A stretch of 64,000 nucleotides of DNA from Caldovatus sediminis (GCF_014644455.1 NZ_BMKS01000002.1:1-64000), one strand, 5' to 3'. Counted from the stretch's first letter, positions 46,922-56,690 are shown. Made by a program: numbers and translations. The notes: generated by a model from the letters alone, not told the origin.

Positions 46922-49900
46922 ATGAGCGCGCTGCTCTCCACCTTCCGCTCGGTGGCGATGATCGCCGGGCTCGGCGGCGTGCTGCTGATCCTGCCGCTGA
47001 TCTGGATCTTCGCGCCGCTGCTGCCGGTCGGCGGCGCCTACCCGTTCGAGTCGCCGCTCTGGCGCGCCGTGCTCTGCGCCGTCCCGGTGCTGCTCTACGT
47101 CGTCGTCGTGCTGGTCGCGGCGCGGCGGCGGCGGCAGCGCGACGCGGCGCTGGTCGAGGCCGCGGCGGCCGCCGATCCCGCCGCCGAACGCGCGGCGGAG
47201 GAGGAGGCGGAGATCCGCGAGCGGCTGCAGACCGCGCTCGCCAACCTGCGCAAGGCCACCGGCAAGAGGGGGCATCTCTACGAGCTTCCCTGGTACGTGC
47301 TGATCGGCCCGCCGGGCAGCGGCAAGACCACGGCGCTGGCGAATTCGGGCCTCGAATTCCCGCTCGCCGAGGGGGCGAAGCTCCAGGGCGTCGGCGGGAC
47401 GCGCTTCTGCGAGTGGTGGCTCTCCGACCGCGCCGTGCTGATCGACACGGCGGGCCGCTACACGACGCAGGATTCCGACGCCGCGGCCGACAAGGCGGGC
47501 TGGGAGCGGTTCCTGCAGCTGCTGCGCCGGAACCGCCCGCGCATGCCGCTCAACGGCGTGATCGTCGCCTTCGGCGTGGACATGATCGGCCGCCTCGGCC
47601 CGGCGGAGCGCGAGGCGCACGCCCGCAGCGTGCGCCGCCGGATCAGGGAGCTGGAGACGACCCTCGCCCAGCGCCTGCCGGTCTATCTGCTGGTGAGCAA
47701 GGCCGACCTGCTGCCCGGCTTCGTCGAGTTCTTCGACGACCTCGACCGCGAGACGCGCAACCAGGTCTGGGGCGTGACCTTCCCGGTGCAGGCCGGGCCC
47801 GAGGGCTCGGCGGCGAAGTTCGGCGCCGAGTTCAAGGCGCTGCTGCAGCGCCTCGAGGACCGGCTGTTCGAGCGCCTGCAGGCCGAGCGCGGGCCCGAGC
47901 AGCGCGCGCGCATCGCCGGCTTCCCGGCGCAGTTCGCCTCGCTCGAGGAGCCGCTCGCCGCCTTCATCGGCGCCGCCTTCGGCGGCACGCGCCTCGACCC
48001 CGCGCCCTTCCTGCGCGGCGTCTACTTCACCTCCGGCACGCAGGAGGGGACGCCGCTCGACCGCCTCTCGGGGGCGCTGTCGCGCGCCTTCGGGCTCGAC
48101 CCGCGCCGGCCGGCGGCGGTGATGGGGCAGAAGGGCCGCAGTTACTTCCTCGGCCGGCTGCTCAAGGACGTGGTGTTCAACGAGGCCCGGCTCGCCGCCC
48201 GCGACCGCGCCGCCGACCGGGGCAGGCGCATCGCGGCGCTTGCGGTCTGGATCGGCTCGCTGCTGCTGGTGGGCGGCGGCGCGTTCTGGGGCTGGACGGT
48301 CTGGCAGGCGGAGGAGCGCCGCGGCGCCGCCATGGCCGCCGCCGTCGCCAGGGCGGAGGAGGCGGCGCGGCCGCTGCCGCTCGCCCGCGTCGAGGAGACC
48401 GAGCCGACGCGGGTGATGCCCTATCTTGAGGCCACCCGCGCCCTGCCGGCCGCCGCGCGGTCGGAGGAGGAGAGCTGGCTCGGCCTGTCGCAGGCCGAGA
48501 AGCTCGCCGCCGGCGGCGAGGCGGCCTATCGGCGCGCGCTCGACCGCACCTTCCTGCCGCGGCTGCTGGCGCGGCTGGAGTTCCAGATCCGCGGCGGCTT
48601 CCAGCGCCCCGACTACCTCTACGAGGCGGTGCGGGTCTACCTGATGCTCGGCCGCGAGGGGCCGCTGGACGGGCCGCTGGTGCGCGAGTGGTTCCGCGAC
48701 GACTGGGCGCGCAGCTATCCCGGCGCCACCAACCAGCCGCTGCGCGAGGCGCTGGCGCGGCATCTCGACGCGCTGCTCGAGACCGACTTCGAGAAGTATC
48801 CGCTCGACGGCGCGCTGGTGGACCAGGCGCGGCGCGTGTTCTCGCGCCTGCCCCTCGCCGGGCGGATCTACTCGCGCATCCGGCCGCTGGCGCAGAACGC
48901 GCCGAACGCGCCGGGCTGGAGGCCCGCGGACGCGATCGGGGCGGCTGGGGCGCGCTATTTCGTGCGCGCCTCCGGCCGGCCGCTGACCGAGGTCGCGGTG
49001 CCCGGCCTCTACACGGTCGAGGGGCTGTACCGGATCGTCCTGCCCAACCTGCCGCGCGCGGTGCGCGAGGCGGCGGCGGAGAGCTGGGTGCTCGGGCCGG
49101 AGGCGCGCGCCGCCGCGGTCGAGGACCCGGTGCGGCTGGAGGCCGCGGTCCTCGCGCTCTACGCAGAGGACTACGCCCGCGCCTGGCAGGCGGTGATGGA
49201 CGACCTCCAGATCCCGCAGTTCCGCACGCTGCAGGAGGCGGCGGAGGGGCTCAACCTGCTCGGCGCGCCGAACTCGCCGATCCGCGACGTGATGCGCTCC
49301 CTCGCGCGGCAGCTCTCGGTCGGCACCTCGCCCGATCCGGCGCCGCAGCAGGGGCAGCAGCAGGGCCAGGCGCAGCAGCGCGTGCAGGCGGCGACCGGCG
49401 GGCCGGAGCCCTCCTCGGCCGAGCCGGTGGCGCGCATCGTCGAGACGCGCTTCCAGGCGCTGCGCGAGGCGGCGGGCCAGCCGACCGACGAGGCGCTGCG
49501 GATCGTCAACGACCTGTTCGCGCGCGTGGCGCAGCTCGTCAGCGCGCCGCCGGGCACGGTGCTGCCGCCGCCGGCGGGGCTCGATCCCGGCCAGCGGCTG
49601 ATGGCGGAGGCGGCGCGGCAGCCGGAGCCGCTCGCGCGCTGGCTGCGCAACCTCGCCGTCTCCACCGCGGCGCAGCGCGGCGGCGGGGCGCGCGCGGCGA
49701 TCGCCGCGGCCGGCAAGCCGGTGATGGACGCCTGCCGCGAGATGCTGGCGCGCTTCCCGTTCCGCCTCGACGGGCCGGACCCGCCGGTGGACGACTTCGC
49801 GCGGCTGTTCGGGCCGGGCGGCCAGCTCGACCAGTTCTTCACCCAGCACGTCCGGCCCTATGTGGACACGACGCAGAACCCGTGGCGGCCGATCGCGCCG

Positions 49901-50383
49901 GAGGGGATGCCGCCGGTGGTCAGCGCCGCCGACGCGCTGAACTTCCAGCGCGCGGCGCGGATCCGCGACGCCTTCTATCCCGGCGTCGGCGGCGGCGGGC
50001 TGCGCTTCGAGATCGTGCCGCGCGGCTTCGACCCGAACGCGCGCGGCATGATCCTCGAGGTCGAGGGCACCCGCACCGAGATCACGCGCGACGGCCCGTT
50101 CCGGCCGATCGCGCTGAGCTGGCCGGCGCGCGGCGGGCTCACCCTCACCTTCGAGCCGCCGGCCTCCGGCGGGGCGATCGCGTATGACGGCGGCTGGTCG
50201 GGGCTCCGCCTCGTCCTTCGCCCGCAGAGCCGGCTCACCGCGACGCGCCAGCCGGACCGGCTGAGCCTCACCGTCTCGCAGGGCGAGCGCACGGCGGAGT
50301 TCGAGCTGCGCACCGGCAGCGCGACGCACCCCTTCGGCATGAGCGAGCTGCGGGAGTTCCGATGCCCGACGCTGCCGCCCTGA
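46922..50383 (+). CDS. tssM: T6SS membrane protein TssM (IcmF)
   Basis: A 1153-residue inner-membrane core protein. Two helices lie near residues 12-34 and 47-66, then a cytoplasmic NTPase domain with Walker A GPPGSGKTT (129-137) and the ADAAG-like IDTAGRYTTQD. A third helix is near 437-457, followed by a large periplasmic region ending in the beta-rich C-terminal domain. It starts one base after the tssL stop. With TssL it forms the trans-envelope channel; TssJ, its usual outer-membrane partner, is absent here. Confidence 0.96.
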   Translation: MSALLSTFRSVAMIAGLGGVLLILPLIWIFAPLLPVGGAYPFESPLWRAVLCAVPVLLYVVVVLVAARRRRQRDAALVEAAAAADPAAERAAEEEAEIRERLQTALANLRKATGKRGHLYELPWYVLIGPPGSGKTTALANSGLEFPLAEGAKLQGVGGTRFCEWWLSDRAVLIDTAGRYTTQDSDAAADKAGWERFLQLLRRNRPRMPLNGVIVAFGVDMIGRLGPAEREAHARSVRRRIRELETTLAQRLPVYLLVSKADLLPGFVEFFDDLDRETRNQVWGVTFPVQAGPEGSAAKFGAEFKALLQRLEDRLFERLQAERGPEQRARIAGFPAQFASLEEPLAAFIGAAFGGTRLDPAPFLRGVYFTSGTQEGTPLDRLSGALSRAFGLDPRRPAAVMGQKGRSYFLGRLLKDVVFNEARLAARDRAADRGRRIAALAVWIGSLLLVGGGAFWGWTVWQAEERRGAAMAAAVARAEEAARPLPLARVEETEPTRVMPYLEATRALPAAARSEEESWLGLSQAEKLAAGGEAAYRRALDRTFLPRLLARLEFQIRGGFQRPDYLYEAVRVYLMLGREGPLDGPLVREWFRDDWARSYPGATNQPLREALARHLDALLETDFEKYPLDGALVDQARRVFSRLPLAGRIYSRIRPLAQNAPNAPGWRPADAIGAAGARYFVRASGRPLTEVAVPGLYTVEGLYRIVLPNLPRAVREAAAESWVLGPEARAAAVEDPVRLEAAVLALYAEDYARAWQAVMDDLQIPQFRTLQEAAEGLNLLGAPNSPIRDVMRSLARQLSVGTSPDPAPQQGQQQGQAQQRVQAATGGPEPSSAEPVARIVETRFQALREAAGQPTDEALRIVNDLFARVAQLVSAPPGTVLPPPAGLDPGQRLMAEAARQPEPLARWLRNLAVSTAAQRGGGARAAIAAAGKPVMDACREMLARFPFRLDGPDPPVDDFARLFGPGGQLDQFFTQHVRPYVDTTQNPWRPIAPEGMPPVVSAADALNFQRAARIRDAFYPGVGGGGLRFEIVPRGFDPNARGMILEVEGTRTEITRDGPFRPIALSWPARGGLTLTFEPPASGGAIAYDGGWSGLRLVLRPQSRLTATRQPDRLSLTVSQGERTAEFELRTGSATHPFGMSELREFRCPTLPP

Positions 50384-51027
50384 CCGCGATCGGCCTCTAC
50401 GGCAAGCTGCCGGCGCACGGGGACTTCGTGCGCCGGGCGCTGCCGAAGAGCTTCGTGGATCCCTGGGACGCCTGGCTCCAGGCGGGCATGGCGGCGGCGC
50501 GGGCGGCGCTCGGAGAGGCCTGGGAGGATGCGTGGCGCGACGGCCCCGTCTGGCGCTTCGCCCTGCCCGCCGGCGCCTGCGGTCCGGAGGCGGTGGCCGG
50601 CGTGCTGGTGCCGAGCGTCGATTCGGTCGGCCGGCGCTTTCCGCTCACCCTCGCCGCGGTCTTCGCCGGCGGCGAGGGGCCGGCGCGGGTGGCGGAGGAG
50701 TGGTTCGAGGCGCTGGAGCGGCTGGCCCGGACCGGCCGCGCGGGCGGCACGGACGCGGACGGCCTGGCCGGTGCGCTTCCCCGACCCGTCGCCGCCGTCG
50801 CGGACCGGCTCCTGCGCGACGACGTCATGGCGCTCCTCGACGGCGCGGGGGAGGAGGACGGGCCGGGCGCGGCCGCGGGCGAGGGGGCGGAGGCGCCGGG
50901 CTTCCCCGAACGCCCGGCCGTCGGCTGGTGGACGCTCGGCGGAGCGCGGCTGCCGGCGATGGTCTGGGAGACCACGGCGCTGCCCGCGCCGGAGGAGTTC
51001 GCGATGCTGCTGGACGTGCCGACGTGA
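50362..51027 (+). CDS. tagF: T6SS-associated protein TagF
   Basis: A 221-residue TagF (ImpM, DUF2094). The signature is IGLYGKLPAHGDFVRRALPKSFVDPWDAWLQ at residues about 9-39; DGPVWRFALPAG and SVDSVGRRFPLTL follow. TagF is a post-translational repressor in studied systems and is sometimes fused to PppA. Here it overlaps tssM by 22 bases and the phosphatase by four, keeping the two control genes coupled. Confidence 0.92.
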   Translation: MPDAAALTAIGLYGKLPAHGDFVRRALPKSFVDPWDAWLQAGMAAARAALGEAWEDAWRDGPVWRFALPAGACGPEAVAGVLVPSVDSVGRRFPLTLAAVFAGGEGPARVAEEWFEALERLARTGRAGGTDADGLAGALPRPVAAVADRLLRDDVMALLDGAGEEDGPGAAAGEGAEAPGFPERPAVGWWTLGGARLPAMVWETTALPAPEEFAMLLDVPT

Positions 51028-51881
51028 GCGGGTCCGGGGACCGGCCTCGCGATGCGGACGCGACGCTGAACGTCGGCCCGCCGCGTCCGGACGGCGCCGC
51101 CGGCGTGCCGGCGGCCCCGCAGCCGCCCGCGGCATCCCCGCGAGCGGCGGCGCGGGGGGTGGCGGCGGGCGCGGGCGGGCTGGTTTCCGCCGCGGTCACC
51201 CATCCGGGGGCGGTGCGCACCCGCAACGAGGACAGCTACGTGGACCGGCCCGACCTCGGCCTGTGGGCGGTGGCCGACGGCGCGGGCGGCCACGGCGCCG
51301 GCGACTACGCCTCGAACGCGATCCGCGAGGCGCTGGAATCCATTCCGGCCGGTCTCTCCGCGGCCGAGGTCCTGGCCCAGGTCCGGCTGCGGCTCGCCGC
51401 GGTCAACACGGCGCTGCGCGAGGAGGCGGAGCGACGCGGTCCGGGGCGGGTGATCGCCAGCACGGTGGTCGCCCTGCTCGTGCGCGGCGGCCACTTCGCC
51501 TGCCTGTGGGCGGGGGATTCGCGCGCCTACCTGCTGCGCGACGGCGCGCTGCAGCGGCTGAGCCGGGACCACAGCCTGGTGCAGGAGCTGGTGGACCAGG
51601 GCGCGATCAGCGAGGCCGAGGCGGAGGCCCACCCGCAGGGCAACGTCATCACCCGCGCCGTCGGCGCCGCCGCGACGCTCGAACTCGACAAGGTGACGGG
51701 CCGCGTGGTGCCGGGCGACCGCTTCCTGCTGTGCAGCGACGGCCTGATCCGCGTGGTGGAGGAGCCGGAGATCGCCGGGACGCTGGCCGGAGAGGACGCT
51801 GCCGGGCGACTGGTGCGCCTCGCCGTGGAGCGCGGCGCGCGCGACAACGTCACGGTGGTGACCCTCGTCCGCGGCGGCTGA
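51024..51881 (+). CDS. pppA: T6SS PP2C-family protein phosphatase PppA
   Basis: A 285-residue Ser/Thr phosphatase. After an Ala/Pro-rich leader of about 55 residues comes the PP2C fold: RTRNEDSY, VADGAGGHGAGDYAS, AGDSRAYLLRDG, LCSDGL and DNVTVV carry the metal-binding aspartates. It should dephosphorylate the TagH ligand and shut firing down. GTG 51024 overlaps the tagF stop (GTGA). It is the last gene of block 1, facing hcp across a strong hairpin. Confidence 0.93.
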   Translation: MSGSGDRPRDADATLNVGPPRPDGAAGVPAAPQPPAASPRAAARGVAAGAGGLVSAAVTHPGAVRTRNEDSYVDRPDLGLWAVADGAGGHGAGDYASNAIREALESIPAGLSAAEVLAQVRLRLAAVNTALREEAERRGPGRVIASTVVALLVRGGHFACLWAGDSRAYLLRDGALQRLSRDHSLVQELVDQGAISEAEAEAHPQGNVITRAVGAAATLELDKVTGRVVPGDRFLLCSDGLIRVVEEPEIAGTLAGEDAAGRLVRLAVERGARDNVTVVTLVRGG

Positions 51882-51937
51882 CGCGCGCCGCACCGCAACC
51901 GGCGCGGGCAGCGCCGACGCCGCGGCCCGGACGCGCG

Positions 51938-51965
51938 ACGGGCGCGCCCCGATGGGCGCGCCCGT
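51938..51965. terminator. Bidirectional hairpin between pppA and hcp
   Basis: ACGGGCGCGCCC and GGGCGCGCCCGT form a perfect 12-base stem with loop CGAT, centred between the convergent pppA and hcp stops. No U-tract, but its symmetry and position suit termination from both sides. Confidence 0.6.
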
Positions 51966-52020
51966 GCCGGCGATCGCGAGGGCGGGGCCTCGGAGGGTCC
52001 GAGCGGGGCTGGCCGGCCGC

Positions 52021-52506
52021 TCAGATCACCTTGGCCGCGCCGACGTCGTAGCCGACGCGCGGCGTCTCGGCCCCGGCGTTGTCCTTGTCCATCTCGATGA
52101 ACGAGTAGACGATCTTGGTGAAGTTGATCGAGATGCTCTCCGAGGGCCGGTCGCCGCCCGAGCTCACCGAGTAGCCGCTGACCATCGCGCCCTCGAGCTC
52201 GTACTTCGCATAGACCTCGAGCTTGTCCTTGTCGGTCTTGCAGAAGTCGATCTCGACCTTTTGGCCTTCGCCGTGCAGCGCCTCGTCCAGCCACTTGTAG
52301 GACGACTTGTCCATCGGCTTGGTGACGACGATCTCGGAGACGCTCGGCGCCGAGGCCTCGCGGTCGTGCGACCCGCCGGTCGGCGAGGAGATGCCGCGGC
52401 CGACGCCCCACTGGAAGCTGTTGACCTCCACCCAGCCGTCGCTGCCCTTGTGCCCTTCGGCGGTCACGTCGCCCTTGATGTCGCCGTACTTGATGTAGAT
52501 CGGCAT
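52021..52506 (-). CDS. tssD: T6SS tube protein Hcp
   Basis: A 161-residue Hcp, whose hexamers stack as the inner tube. The start MPIYIKYGDIKGDVTAEGHKG, WVEVNSFQWGVGRGI, EIVVTKPMDKSS and ISINFTKIVYSF are standard family blocks. It is secreted without a signal peptide. AGGAG lies seven to eight bases before ATG 52506. It is transcribed with or after clpV, 50 bases downstream of it. Confidence 0.97.
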   Translation of the reverse strand: MPIYIKYGDIKGDVTAEGHKGSDGWVEVNSFQWGVGRGISSPTGGSHDREASAPSVSEIVVTKPMDKSSYKWLDEALHGEGQKVEIDFCKTDKDKLEVYAKYELEGAMVSGYSVSSGGDRPSESISINFTKIVYSFIEMDKDNAGAETPRVGYDVGAAKVI

Positions 52507-52556
52507 GATCCTGCTCCTCGCTCCATCCCCCGGCGGTCTCGGCCCCGTGCCAGACC

Positions 52557-55277
52557 TTAACCGATATCGTAGCGGAACGCGCCGTCGTCGGCGACGCCGA
52601 TGCGCACGCGCCCGATGTCCTGGCCATCCGCGAGCCGCGCCAGGATCCCCGCGGACAGCTCCGGCAGGACGGTGCGGTTCAGGATGGTCTCGATGTTGCG
52701 CGCGCCGGACTCCACCTCGCGGCAGCGCGCGACGATGTTGTCCGCGACGCCGTCCTCGACCTCGAGATCCACGCCGTAGGTCTCGCGCACGCGGCGGCGG
52801 ATGCGGTTGAGCTGCAGCCCGACGATCTGGCGCAGGATCTCGTCCGGCAGCGGGTAGTAGACGACCACGTTGCAGCGGCCGAGGAAGGCCGGCTTGAATA
52901 CCTTGAGCAGGTCCGGGCGCAGCGCCTCCGCGAGCTCCGCCGGACCCGGCGCCGTCTCGGGGTCGGCGCAGAGCTTGGCGATGGTGTCGGTGCCGGCGTT
53001 CGAGGTCATGATGATGACGGTGTTGCGGAAGTCGATGTCCCGCCCCTCGCCGTCCTTCATCTGGCCCTTGTCGAACACTTGGTAGAACACGTCCTGCACG
53101 CCGGGATGGGCCTTCTCCATCTCGTCGAGCAGGACGACGCTGTAGGGGCGCCGGCGCACCGCCTCGGTCAGCACCCCGCCCTCGCCGTAGCCGACATAGC
53201 CGGGGGGCGAGCCCATGAGGAGCGAGACCTTATGCTCCTCCTTGAACTCGCTCATGTTGATGACGGTCATGTTCTGCTCGCCGCCGTAGAGCAGGTCGGC
53301 GAGGGCGAGCGCCGTCTCGGTCTTGCCGACGCCGGAGGTGCCGGCCATCAGGAACACGCCGATCGGCTTGCGCGGATCGGTGAGGCCGGCGCGCGAGGTG
53401 CGGATCGCCTGGGCGATCGCCTCCAGCGCGTGGGACTGGCCGACGACCCGCTCCTCGAGCCTCTCCTTGAGGGTCAGGATGGTGCGGATCTCGTCGCCGA
53501 CCATGCGGCCGACCGGGATGCCGGTCCAGGTGGCGACCACCTCGGCGATCGCCTGGCCGTCCACGACGGGGTGGACCAGCGGCTCCTCGCCCTGGAGCGC
53601 GTGCAGGGCGGAATTGGCTTCGGCCAGTTCCTGGCGCAGCGCGTCGGGGTCCTCCGCCGTGGCGGCCTCGGCGCCGGCGGCGGCCGGGGCCGCGGCGCCC
53701 GCGGGCACCGGGGCGGGCGCCGCGGCCGGCGCGGCGATCGCCGCCTCCAGCCGGGTCCGCAGGTCGCGGATCCGCGCCACCAGCGCCTGCTCCTCCTTCC
53801 AGCGGGCCTCCAGGCCGGTCAGCTCGAACTGCAGCCGGTCGCGCTCCTCGACCAGCGTGTTCTTGCGCGCGGCGTGGTCGGTGCCGGTGGCGACCTCGCG
53901 CTCGATGGCGGCGAGCTCGGTCGCGATCAGGTCGAGCCGCCGCCGGCGGTCCTCGATCGGCGCCGGGATCGCCGCCTGGCTCATCGCCACGCGCGCGCAG
54001 GCGGTGTCGAGCAGCGAGACGCCCTTGTCGGGCAACTGGCGCGCGGGGATGTAGCGGGCGGAGAGGCGCACCGCCTCCTCCACCGCCTCGTCGAGGATGC
54101 GCACGCCGTGGTGCTTCTCGAGCGTCGGCACCAGGCCGCGCAGCATGGCGCAGGCGAGGGGCTGCGAGGGCTCGTCCACCTTCACCACCTGGAAGCGGCG
54201 GGTCAGGGCGGCGTCCTTCTCGAAGTACTTCTTGTACTCGGCCCAGGTGGTGGCGGCGAGGCAGCGCAGCTCGCCGCGCGCGAGCGCCGGCTTGAGCAGG
54301 TTCGCCGCATCGGTGCCGCCGGCGGCGCCGCCGGCGCCGATCAGCGTGTGCGCCTCGTCGATGAACATGACGATCGGCTGGGGCGAGGCCTTCACCGCGT
54401 CGATCACGCCCTTGAGGCGGTTCTCGAACTCGCCCTTCACCCCGGCGCCGGCCTGCAGCAGGCCGAGGTCGAGCGACATCAGCCTCACCTTGCGCAGCGC
54501 CTCGGGCACGTCGCCGGCGGCGATGCGGAGCGCGAGGCCCTCCGCCACCGCGGTCTTGCCCACGCCCGGCTCGCCGGTGAGGATCGGGTTGTTCTGCCGC
54601 CGCCGGGTGAGGATGTCGATCACCTGGCGGATCTCGGAATCGCGGCCGAGGATCGGGTCTATCCGGCCGGCCCGCGCCTGCGCGGTGAGGTCGGTGCAGA
54701 ACTGCTCGAGCGGCCCGCCGCCGCGCGGCGCATCGCCGCCGGGGGCGCCGGTCGGCACGCCCGCGGCGGCCTCGGCGGCGGCGGCCGCGGCCTCGGTCGC
54801 CTCCTCGCTGCCCTCGGCGAGGTCGGCGAGGTTGCGCCGGATCGCCTCGGCCGGCAGCCCGGCGAGGGTGGGGGAGGAGTCGCGCAGGGTGCGCGCCAGC
54901 GCCTCGTCCGACAGCGCGGCCGCGAGCAGGTGGCCCGAGCGGATCCTGCCCGCCCCGCCCTCGAGCGAGGCGATCAGCCACGCCTCCTTGATCAGCGCGA
55001 CGATGTCGGGCGAGAGCGAGGGGGCGCGCGCGTTGCCCGTGCGCATCCGGTCGAGGGCGCGGGTCAGCTCGGCCGCGACCCGCCCGGCGTCCGCCCCCTG
55101 CCTGCGCAGGATGGCGGCGACGTCGGTGCCCGGCGCCTCGACCAGCTTGAGCAGCAGGTGCTCGAGCTCGACGTTGTAGTGGCTGCGGGAGAGGGTGAGG
55201 CCGGCCGCGGCTTCCAGTTGACGGCGGCAGAGCGGGTTGAGGCGGGCGACGAGGGATTTCAGGTCGATCGCCACCAT
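52557..55277 (-). CDS. tssH: T6SS sheath-disassembly ATPase ClpV
   Basis: A 906-residue AAA+ unfoldase that recycles contracted sheath. The ClpV-type N domain starts IDLKSLVARLNPLCRRQLEAAAGL. NBD1 has Walker A GEPGVGKTA (235-243) and VMFIDEAHTLIGAGG. NBD2 has GTSGVGKTE and VLLDEMEKAHPGVQD. An Ala/Pro-rich insertion sits in the middle coiled-coil domain, around PAAAPAPVPAGAAAPAA. GGGAGG precedes the ATG by about ten bases. It is divergent from tssA. Confidence 0.96.
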   Translation of the reverse strand: MVAIDLKSLVARLNPLCRRQLEAAAGLTLSRSHYNVELEHLLLKLVEAPGTDVAAILRRQGADAGRVAAELTRALDRMRTGNARAPSLSPDIVALIKEAWLIASLEGGAGRIRSGHLLAAALSDEALARTLRDSSPTLAGLPAEAIRRNLADLAEGSEEATEAAAAAAEAAAGVPTGAPGGDAPRGGGPLEQFCTDLTAQARAGRIDPILGRDSEIRQVIDILTRRRQNNPILTGEPGVGKTAVAEGLALRIAAGDVPEALRKVRLMSLDLGLLQAGAGVKGEFENRLKGVIDAVKASPQPIVMFIDEAHTLIGAGGAAGGTDAANLLKPALARGELRCLAATTWAEYKKYFEKDAALTRRFQVVKVDEPSQPLACAMLRGLVPTLEKHHGVRILDEAVEEAVRLSARYIPARQLPDKGVSLLDTACARVAMSQAAIPAPIEDRRRRLDLIATELAAIEREVATGTDHAARKNTLVEERDRLQFELTGLEARWKEEQALVARIRDLRTRLEAAIAAPAAAPAPVPAGAAAPAAAGAEAATAEDPDALRQELAEANSALHALQGEEPLVHPVVDGQAIAEVVATWTGIPVGRMVGDEIRTILTLKERLEERVVGQSHALEAIAQAIRTSRAGLTDPRKPIGVFLMAGTSGVGKTETALALADLLYGGEQNMTVINMSEFKEEHKVSLLMGSPPGYVGYGEGGVLTEAVRRRPYSVVLLDEMEKAHPGVQDVFYQVFDKGQMKDGEGRDIDFRNTVIIMTSNAGTDTIAKLCADPETAPGPAELAEALRPDLLKVFKPAFLGRCNVVVYYPLPDEILRQIVGLQLNRIRRRVRETYGVDLEVEDGVADNIVARCREVESGARNIETILNRTVLPELSAGILARLADGQDIGRVRIGVADDGAFRYDIG

Positions 55278-55456
55278 GGTCCGCGCAACCTCCCGCCATG
55301 GGCGGCGAATCTGGCCGCCGCTCGCCGGGCAGGACGGTAAGGGCGGGCCGCCGCGCTGTCCAGCACTGCCGCGTTACGGTTGTGTCGCGCGTGTTTCGCC
55401 CGCATGTTGTGCGCGTTTCGTCCCGGTTTCGCGGGGCGAGGCCAGGGGGATGGGCG

Positions 55457-56584
55457 ATGGCCGAGGACGTGCTGGATCTCGAGACGCTGCTGGCGCCGCT
55501 CGGAGGCGAGGGCGGCGCGGGGGAGGACCTGCGGACCGACTTCTCGCCGGCCTCGCCCTACCAGAAGCTGCGCGACGCGCGCGCCGAGGCGCGCGCCGAG
55601 GAGCGCCAGCAGGACGCCGAGGGCGGGGCGGAGGCGGCGGTGCCGACGGCCTGGCGCGAGGTGCGGCGCATCGGCCTCTCCTGCCTCGCCGAGAAGAGCA
55701 AGGACTTCGAGATCGCCGCCTGGACGGTGGAGGCGCTGGTGCGCCTCGACGGGCTCCAGGGCCTCGCCGCGGGCGCGAAGCTGATCACCGGCCTGCTGGA
55801 GAAGTACTGGGAGCCCGGATACCCGCGGCCGGACGAGGAGGGCCTCGAGGTCCGCGCCGCGCCGATCGGCGGCCTGGCGGGGGAGGGCGCCGACGGGACG
55901 CTGATGCAGCCGCTGCGGCGGCTGCCGCTGTTCCGCCGCGCCGACGGCTCCCCGGTCGGCCTGCACCTCTACCGCCAGGCCGAGGAGACGGAGGCGCTGG
56001 CCGACGCCAAGCGCAAGAAGGCGCGGCTCGACGCCGGGGTTCCCGAGATGGCGGCGCTCGAGGCGGAGGCGAAGCTGGACGCGGCGCACCTGCGCGCGGT
56101 CGGGCTTGCGGCGCGCGCCGCGGGCGAGGCCTGGGCGGCGATGGACGCGGCGCTGTCCGCCCGGTTCGGCGCCGAGGCCCCGGCCACCCGCCGCGTCGCC
56201 GAGGCGCTCGAGCAGATGGTCGCCATCGCCGAGCGCCTCCTCGGCCCCCTGCCGCGGGAGGTCGCCGCCGCGGATCCGGCGGGCGACGCCGAGGAGGCGG
56301 GCGATGCCGCCGCCGCGGCGGGAGGCGGCGCCCCGGCGGCCGGCGCGGGGGGCGGCGGCCCCCGCCCCGTGCGCACGCGCGAGGACGCGATCCGCCAGCT
56401 CGAGGAGCTCGCCGACTGGTTCCGCCGCACGGAGCCGCACTCGCCGCTCGCCTTCACCCTGGAGGACGCGGTGCGCCGCGCCCGGATGCCGCTGCTGGAC
56501 CTGCTCTCCGAGGTGCTCCCGGACGCCAAGGCGCGCGCCGCCATGCTGACCATGCTCGGCATCCGTCCGCCGCCGAGCGAGTGA
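55457..56584 (+). CDS. tssA: T6SS protein TssA
   Basis: A 375-residue TssA (ImpA). The ImpA N-terminal domain spans residues 10-140: EDLRTDFSPASPYQKLRDARAEAR, WREVRRIGLSCLAEKSKDFEIAAW and GLLEKYWEPGYPRPDEE. An Ala/Gly linker leads to a C-terminal helical part with AIRQLEELADWFRRTEPHSPLAF. It is a short TssA, probably of the baseplate-associated class. AGGGGGA precedes ATG 55457 by six bases. It starts block 3, divergent from clpV across about 180 bases. Confidence 0.93.
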   Translation: MAEDVLDLETLLAPLGGEGGAGEDLRTDFSPASPYQKLRDARAEARAEERQQDAEGGAEAAVPTAWREVRRIGLSCLAEKSKDFEIAAWTVEALVRLDGLQGLAAGAKLITGLLEKYWEPGYPRPDEEGLEVRAAPIGGLAGEGADGTLMQPLRRLPLFRRADGSPVGLHLYRQAEETEALADAKRKKARLDAGVPEMAALEAEAKLDAAHLRAVGLAARAAGEAWAAMDAALSARFGAEAPATRRVAEALEQMVAIAERLLGPLPREVAAADPAGDAEEAGDAAAAAGGGAPAAGAGGGGPRPVRTREDAIRQLEELADWFRRTEPHSPLAFTLEDAVRRARMPLLDLLSEVLPDAKARAAMLTMLGIRPPPSE

Positions 56585-56603
56585 CCGTGCGCGGGGGGCC
56601 GCC

Positions 56604-56618
56604 GCCGGGCGCCCCGGC
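56604..56618 (+). terminator. Small GC hairpin after tssA
   Basis: GCCGGG-CGC-CCCGGC, 20 bases past the tssA stop, followed downstream by a promoter-like pair. Weak candidate for separating tssA from tssB. Confidence 0.25.
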
Positions 56619-56690
56619 TACCCCGGCGCGGGGGCGGCCGGAGTGGCGCCGGCCCGGGGGCATTCCCGCGCCGCGGTCGCAACTGCCGCG

